Shown here piece after piece: positions 60,525 to 64,000 of a stretch of 64,000 bases of DNA. Source of the DNA: DATLXU01 sp035575515. Its GTDB lineage: Bacteria; Acidobacteriota; Blastocatellia; UBA7656. Under the pieces are notes generated by a model, which did no database searches, was not told the DNA's origin, and worked only from the letters and a program-made list of their open reading frames with translations. The position numbers and the translations under genes are program-made. How positions within the stretch are numbered: position 1 is the stretch's first letter; every line of letters starts with the position of its first letter. Location of the stretch: the NCBI GenBank assembly GCA_035575515.1, contig DATLXU010000108.1, forward strand, positions 22,874-86,873. Reading direction: 5' to 3'.

Positions 60525-61922
60525 ATGAAAGCAGCAATTCATTTCAAATCGTTGATGGCATCGGTGTTGATACTTTGTTCAGCCCCGATTGCATTTCCGC
60601 AATCAACGAGGCAGCAACAGATCGAGGGCGTAGTTGCTTCAAACATCACGGCTCAACCTGTGGCGCAAGATCAGCCGCCGTCTTCTTACGCGCGATTTAT
60701 TGATCCGGTGAACGGCTCTACGGCTGATGAGCTTGTTCGTTACGCAATGGCGCATAACGGTGAGTTAACTGCGGCGCGCCAGATGATCGCCGAAGCGCGC
60801 GGAAAGTTGAAGCAGGCGGGACTCAAGCCTAATCCGATGGTGATGAGCAGCTATGGGCGCACTCCCAATACGCCGGATAACAATATTGAAATTGGCATGA
60901 CGTTGCCGCTTGAGCTTGGAGGCCGTCGCGATGCGCGAATCAACGTAGCTCTGCGAGAGATCGAATTGCGCGAAGCCGAAGCGGCTGACTTCGAGCGCAG
61001 GCTTGCCGCAGAAGTGCGATTGAAATACTCGGAAGCAATCGCCGCCGCGCGCAACCTGAAATTCACCGAAGACCTGTTGAGCTTCACTCGCGATTCTCAT
61101 CGCTTGATCGAAGCCCGCGTCGAGCGCGGTAAGAGCGCGCCGCTTGAATCAAACACGGTGCTCGTAGAGATGAATCGCGTTGACGCGATGCGAATCAACT
61201 TCGAGAGCAAAACAGAAGTCGCAATGCTTGAACTCAAAAAGACAATCGGCATGATGCCCGATGAACAGTTGCGATTGCGAGGCGAGTTCAACGAAGGTCA
61301 GCCCGCGCCGTCATGGGCTGAGGCTATTCGCAATGCTCTTGCGTCGCGGCCCGACCTTGCGGCTGCGCGAGCCGCTGAAAGTCTGGCGCTCGCGCAGATT
61401 GAGCAGGCAAAGACGGAAGGCAAAGTTGAAGCAAGTTTGTTTGCAAACTATATGCGTCAGAGCATGGGCTTTGACGCGCGCGGGTTCAACGAGGCTGGCG
61501 TGCTCGTTCCCGTTCAGGGAGTTTTTCATTACCTGACGTTCGGCGTGCAGTTGACTCTGCCCGTGAGGAACAAGAATCAGGGAATGATCGAGATGGCCGA
61601 AGCGCAGCTTGAAGCCGCGCGCAATCGCCTGCGGTTCGGAGAGATTGTCGTTCGCAACGAAGTCGCCGCCTCGCTCGCGCGATTTGAAAGAGCGAAAGCT
61701 GCTTTGGCAGTTTATCGTGACGGCGTGCGCGCTCAGGCCGTGCGCAACCTCGAAGTTGTTAAGCAAACTTACGTGCTCGGACAAAAATCCTTGATTGACT
61801 ATCTGGCGGAGCAGCGGCGATTGATCGAGATTGAAACCGGATATACAGAAGTTTTGAAGGAGTACTTCGACTCGCTTGTAGAGATTGAGCGCGCGGCGGC
61901 CCTGCCTGTTCCGACAGTTTGA
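60525..61922 (+). CDS. cusC: TolC-family outer-membrane channel of the copper pump (CusC-like)
   Basis: 465 aa with signal peptide (LMASVLILCSAPIAFP; the Cys is not in a lipobox, so probably not lipidated). Two OEP halves with long coiled helices (NGELTAARQMIAEARGKLKQ; ARNRLRFGEIVVRNEVAASL) and the conserved GRRDARINVALRE and LGQKSLIDYLAEQRRLIE segments are visible. The stop overlaps the next gene's region. Acts as the outer-membrane exit duct for the CusA/CusB complex. Confidence 0.92.
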   Translation: MKAAIHFKSLMASVLILCSAPIAFPQSTRQQQIEGVVASNITAQPVAQDQPPSSYARFIDPVNGSTADELVRYAMAHNGELTAARQMIAEARGKLKQAGLKPNPMVMSSYGRTPNTPDNNIEIGMTLPLELGGRRDARINVALREIELREAEAADFERRLAAEVRLKYSEAIAAARNLKFTEDLLSFTRDSHRLIEARVERGKSAPLESNTVLVEMNRVDAMRINFESKTEVAMLELKKTIGMMPDEQLRLRGEFNEGQPAPSWAEAIRNALASRPDLAAARAAESLALAQIEQAKTEGKVEASLFANYMRQSMGFDARGFNEAGVLVPVQGVFHYLTFGVQLTLPVRNKNQGMIEMAEAQLEAARNRLRFGEIVVRNEVAASLARFERAKAALAVYRDGVRAQAVRNLEVVKQTYVLGQKSLIDYLAEQRRLIEIETGYTEVLKEYFDSLVEIERAAALPVPTV

Positions 61923-61933
61923 TGGAGAACGTG

Positions 61934-63649
61934 ATGAACGAGAAAGAGACTAACGTTGAAGTACTTGAGCGCGAAGAGTCACGCGCGGTTGATGCTGAAA
62001 CAAGCAAGGTGGATTCGAGCGGTGAATCGCACACCGGCTTTGTGCACGTAATCAAGCGAAGGCGATGGCTCATTATGGCAATTGTGTTTGTAGCGGCTGC
62101 CGCAATCGCGGTTGCGTTACTGCTTGCGCGGCGAGCGAGCACGCAAGCTGGAAGGCCCGTTCCTGCGCCCTCGTTTGAAATCGGCGCGACGAGCGGAACC
62201 GCGCCCAAGCCTGGCGAAATGGTCATCACACTTTCGCCTGAAGAACTGGCAACTGCGCAGATTAAGACCGAAGCGGCGACGGTTCAAGAAATCGCAGGTG
62301 GAGCAACTGCCGGCGGGCTGCGCACGACGGGAATCGTTCAATCGAATCAGTACAAAGAAGTGCCCGTTATGCCAATCGCTGGCGGAATAGTCCGCGAAGT
62401 GAAGGTTCAGCTTGGCGATAGGGTTCGTCGAGGCCAGCCGCTTGCGGCGCTCTTCAGCACAGAGCTTGCCGACGCGCAGAGCGATTATTTGAAAATGCTT
62501 GCCGAGGTCGAAGAGCATCATCAACATCACCGTCGCACAACAGAGCTTGTCGAGATTGGCGCAGCGAGCCGCGAAGAGCTTGAGCAGGCGACATCCGCAT
62601 TCAAAGCCGCGCAGGCGAAGCTGGCGAGCGCGCGGCAGAAACTTATCCTGCTTGGCATGAGCGCAAAAGATATTGATGCGTTGCGCTCGCCCAATTCCAC
62701 TTCGTCAATGATTTCAATTGCCGCGCCTTCGTCGGGAACTATTGTCAGCCGCGCGGTCAACGCAGGCGAAGTCATCGAGATGGGCAAAGAGCTTTTCCGA
62801 ATAGCAGACCTTTCGACCGTCTGGGTGATTGCGCAGGTTTATGAGAGCAACTTCGCGCAGGTTCAAATCGGCACGCCTGCCGTGATAACGACTCAAGCCT
62901 ATCCGGGCCGGTCTTTCAATGGCAGAGTCTCTTACATTGACCCGCGAGTTGATCCGCAGACGCGAACGGCGCAGGTTCGAATAGAGGTCGCAAACCCGGG
63001 CGAGATGCTGAAGCTCGGAATGTTCGTTGATGTGGGCTTCGGCGGCTCGGCTCCTGCAATCACAAGCGCGGGGCCTGTGGTCGTTGTGCCGCGCGCTGCG
63101 ATTCAGACAATCGGCGCAAAGCAGGTCATCTACGTTGCAACCGATAAGCCGGGCACATTCATTCAGCGCGAAGTCACAACAGGGCTGGAAGCGAATGGGC
63201 TTGTGCAGGTCTACAGCGGCGTGAGCGCGGGCGAGCGCGTTGTGACCGAAGGGAGTTTCTTGCTGCGCGCTGAAAGCTTAAAGCTCAATCCTCAGCAATC
63301 AAGCGCGCAATCAAACACAATGACTTCTGAATCAATGCCGCAGCCTCAGCAGCAAACAACGGGCGCGCAGGAAAGCGAAACCAAAACTCAATCAGTGAAA
63401 GTGACGTTGAGCGAAAAAGGTTTTCAACCCGATACGATAAATCTCAAGCGAGGAGTTGCGGCGCGAATAACTTTCGTGCGGCAGGTGGAAGTCACTTGCG
63501 CGACGGAAGTGTTGATTCCCGCGTTCAACATAAAGCGCGAGCTTCCAATGAACGAGCCTGTCACAATTGAGTTCACGCCGGACAAAGCGGGCGAGTTCGG
63601 TTTCACCTGCCCGATGAACATGGTCAAAGGCAAGATCATCGTGCGATGA
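61934..63649 (+). CDS. cusB: CusB-like periplasmic adaptor fused to a C-terminal cupredoxin domain
   Basis: About 571 aa. One TM anchor (WLIMAIVFVAAAAIAVALLL, residues 40-60), a membrane-fusion body (KEVPVMPIAGGIVREVKVQLGDRVRRGQPL...coiled hairpin EEHHQHHRRTTELVEIG... beta barrel GTPAVITTQAYPGRSFNGRVS), a Gln/Ser/Thr linker near 450-480 and a C-terminal ~86-residue cupredoxin (SEKGFQPDTINLKRGVAARITF, VTCATEVLIPAFNIKRELP, GEFGFTCPMNMVKG). Candidate copper ligands are the Cys/Met in TCATEV and TCPMNM. The fusion could receive Cu and pass it to the pump. ATG 61934 follows GGAGAAC; ATG 61922 is an alternative. Also note a His/Glu cluster EEHHQHHR. Confidence 0.9.
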   Translation: MNEKETNVEVLEREESRAVDAETSKVDSSGESHTGFVHVIKRRRWLIMAIVFVAAAAIAVALLLARRASTQAGRPVPAPSFEIGATSGTAPKPGEMVITLSPEELATAQIKTEAATVQEIAGGATAGGLRTTGIVQSNQYKEVPVMPIAGGIVREVKVQLGDRVRRGQPLAALFSTELADAQSDYLKMLAEVEEHHQHHRRTTELVEIGAASREELEQATSAFKAAQAKLASARQKLILLGMSAKDIDALRSPNSTSSMISIAAPSSGTIVSRAVNAGEVIEMGKELFRIADLSTVWVIAQVYESNFAQVQIGTPAVITTQAYPGRSFNGRVSYIDPRVDPQTRTAQVRIEVANPGEMLKLGMFVDVGFGGSAPAITSAGPVVVVPRAAIQTIGAKQVIYVATDKPGTFIQREVTTGLEANGLVQVYSGVSAGERVVTEGSFLLRAESLKLNPQQSSAQSNTMTSESMPQPQQQTTGAQESETKTQSVKVTLSEKGFQPDTINLKRGVAARITFVRQVEVTCATEVLIPAFNIKRELPMNEPVTIEFTPDKAGEFGFTCPMNMVKGKIIVR

Positions 63650-63675
63650 TAGTATAAGAAATCTCGCGGCGTGAA

Positions 63676-63697
63676 ATGAGCGCGCAAAGCCGCTCAT
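63676..63697 (+). promoter_or_regulatory. Intercistronic hairpin after cusB
   Basis: ATGAGCG (63676-63682), 8-nt loop, CGCTCAT (63691-63697), no T-tract. It may attenuate or stabilise the message before the last small gene. Confidence 0.35.
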
Positions 63698-63751
63698 CGC
63701 TCGCGCGTCAAGTGGACGTAGAGAGTTGCCACAAGAAGGAGGCAATGAACA

Positions 63752-63961
63752 ATGTCCAAACAAACTTTGACAATATTGCTGGCGATTGTAACGGCGGTAG
63801 CCGTATTGCTCGTAATCGCTCTGGCTGCGGGCGGCGGGATGATGGGTGGGATGGGTTGGATGATCTGTCCGATGTGACTGATCGGCTGGATCGGCGGGGT
63901 GCTCGTCGTTGCGCTGCTTATCTGGCTCGTAATCACGCTGATTGGGCGGGCAAACAGATGA
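63752..63961 (+). CDS. Small two-TM membrane protein with in-frame UGA in a CPM-U motif (candidate selenoprotein)
   Basis: Strong ribosome site AAGGAGG at 9 nt. The frame runs 41 codons to UGA (63875-63877), then 27 more codons to the stop at 63959. Residues 5-26 form TM1 (TLTILLAIVTAVAVLLVIAL); a Gly/Met-rich turn GGGMMGGMGWM leads to ICPM-UGA-LIGWIGG and TM2 (VLVVALLIWLVITLIG), then GRANR. Read through, the motif is CxxU, the usual form of redox Sec replacing CxxC. A SECIS-like hairpin follows at 63893. If UGA is a real stop the product is a 41-aa peptide ending in CPM, which lacks TM2. Position at the end of the copper-efflux cluster fits a metal or redox role. No homologue with Cys could be compared here. 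Confidence 0.68.
63893..63907 (+). promoter_or_regulatory. Candidate bacterial SECIS hairpin in the small membrane protein gene
   Basis: GGCGGG-GTG-CTCGTC: six pairs (two G-U) closing a GUG triloop, with one further C-G pair below. The loop begins 21 nt after the UGA, almost the same spacing and the same loop as in the rhodanese gene at 34307-34329. Confidence 0.55.
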
Positions 63962-63971
63962 AGCTGAGAGC

Positions 63972-64000
63972 TTGACCTTATACTCTACTACAAGGTTTAC
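63972..64000 (+). promoter_or_regulatory. MerR-family metal-responsive promoter (cut by window edge)
   Basis: -35 TTGACC (63972-63977), 19-bp spacer and a -10 beginning TTAC (63997). The spacer contains the dyad ACCTTATA...TACAAGGT (63975-63996). A 19-bp rather than 17-bp spacer with a centred dyad starting in the -35 is the MerR/CueR/CadR hallmark. It points out of the window, so the next gene is expected to be metal-induced. Confidence 0.72.

Overview
The window looks like chromosomal DNA of a heterotrophic, Gram-negative-type bacterium, most likely an Acidobacteriota member (Blastocatellia-like). This is inferred from gene content and was not checked by search. The pointers are eukaryotic-type Ser/Thr kinases (one with TolB-like and TPR domains), paired M16 peptidases, an IorA/IorB molybdenum hydroxylase whose large subunit carries its RRxFF motif inside an N-terminal extension, carboxypeptidase-regulatory-like secreted proteins and mid-50s GC. 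I see no rRNA, tRNA, CRISPR array, insertion sequence or prophage.

Layout. 0-10.3 kb: scattered envelope and stress genes (oligopeptide-binding lipoprotein, three-repeat discoidin-like protein, cation antiporter plus UspA, Cys-rich secreted protein, flavin amine oxidase, glycine-zipper protein, DHH phosphoesterase). 10.5-11.3 kb: a hypothetical protein and an RsbRD-like sensor domain. 11.4-17.3 kb, minus strand: a surface-glycan cluster (asnB, methyltransferase, UDP-sugar epimerase, GT2, WecG/TagA glycosyltransferase). 17.4-30.1 kb: a UbiA-like prenyltransferase, iorAB, rsmD-coaD-aminotransferase, a kinase, a class A beta-lactamase-like protein and a phage-type lysozyme. 30.3-37.3 kb: S9 peptidase, TPR protein, a UGA-interrupted rhodanese, a sugar-dehydrogenase remnant and a second kinase. 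37.6-42.9 kb: methylmalonyl-CoA mutase catalytic and B12-binding subunits flanking two M16 peptidase genes. 43-55.9 kb: amino-acid and acyl-CoA catabolism (D-aminoacylase, amidohydrolases, two APC permeases, PLP decarboxylase, enoyl-CoA hydratase, AtuA pair, CDGSH protein). 56.2-64 kb: a Cu/Ag efflux cluster (Cys-rich secreted protein, YtkA-like lipoprotein, CusA, CusC, CusB fused to a cupredoxin, small membrane protein), ending in a MerR-type promoter that fires out of the window.

Two observations stand out. First, two genes have an in-frame UGA where Cys would be expected: a rhodanese (YCT-UGA-PNEA) and the small membrane protein at the end of the cus cluster (CPM-UGA, i.e. CxxU). In both, a 6-bp stem closed by a GUG triloop begins so that the loop lies 21-22 nt after the UGA, and the frame continues into sensible protein. 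They are candidate selenoproteins with bacterial SECIS elements. No sel genes are in the window.

Second, about twenty intergenic spacers are filled by imperfect palindromes whose arms are degenerate 7-bp tandem repeats. Unit sequences differ between sites (GTGGTCA, GATTTTG, AGAAGGC, GGGTGAC and others) but the 7-nt period and the hairpin layout are shared. Some encode the C-terminal residues of the neighbouring gene, and three end directly at a start codon that has no visible Shine-Dalgarno.
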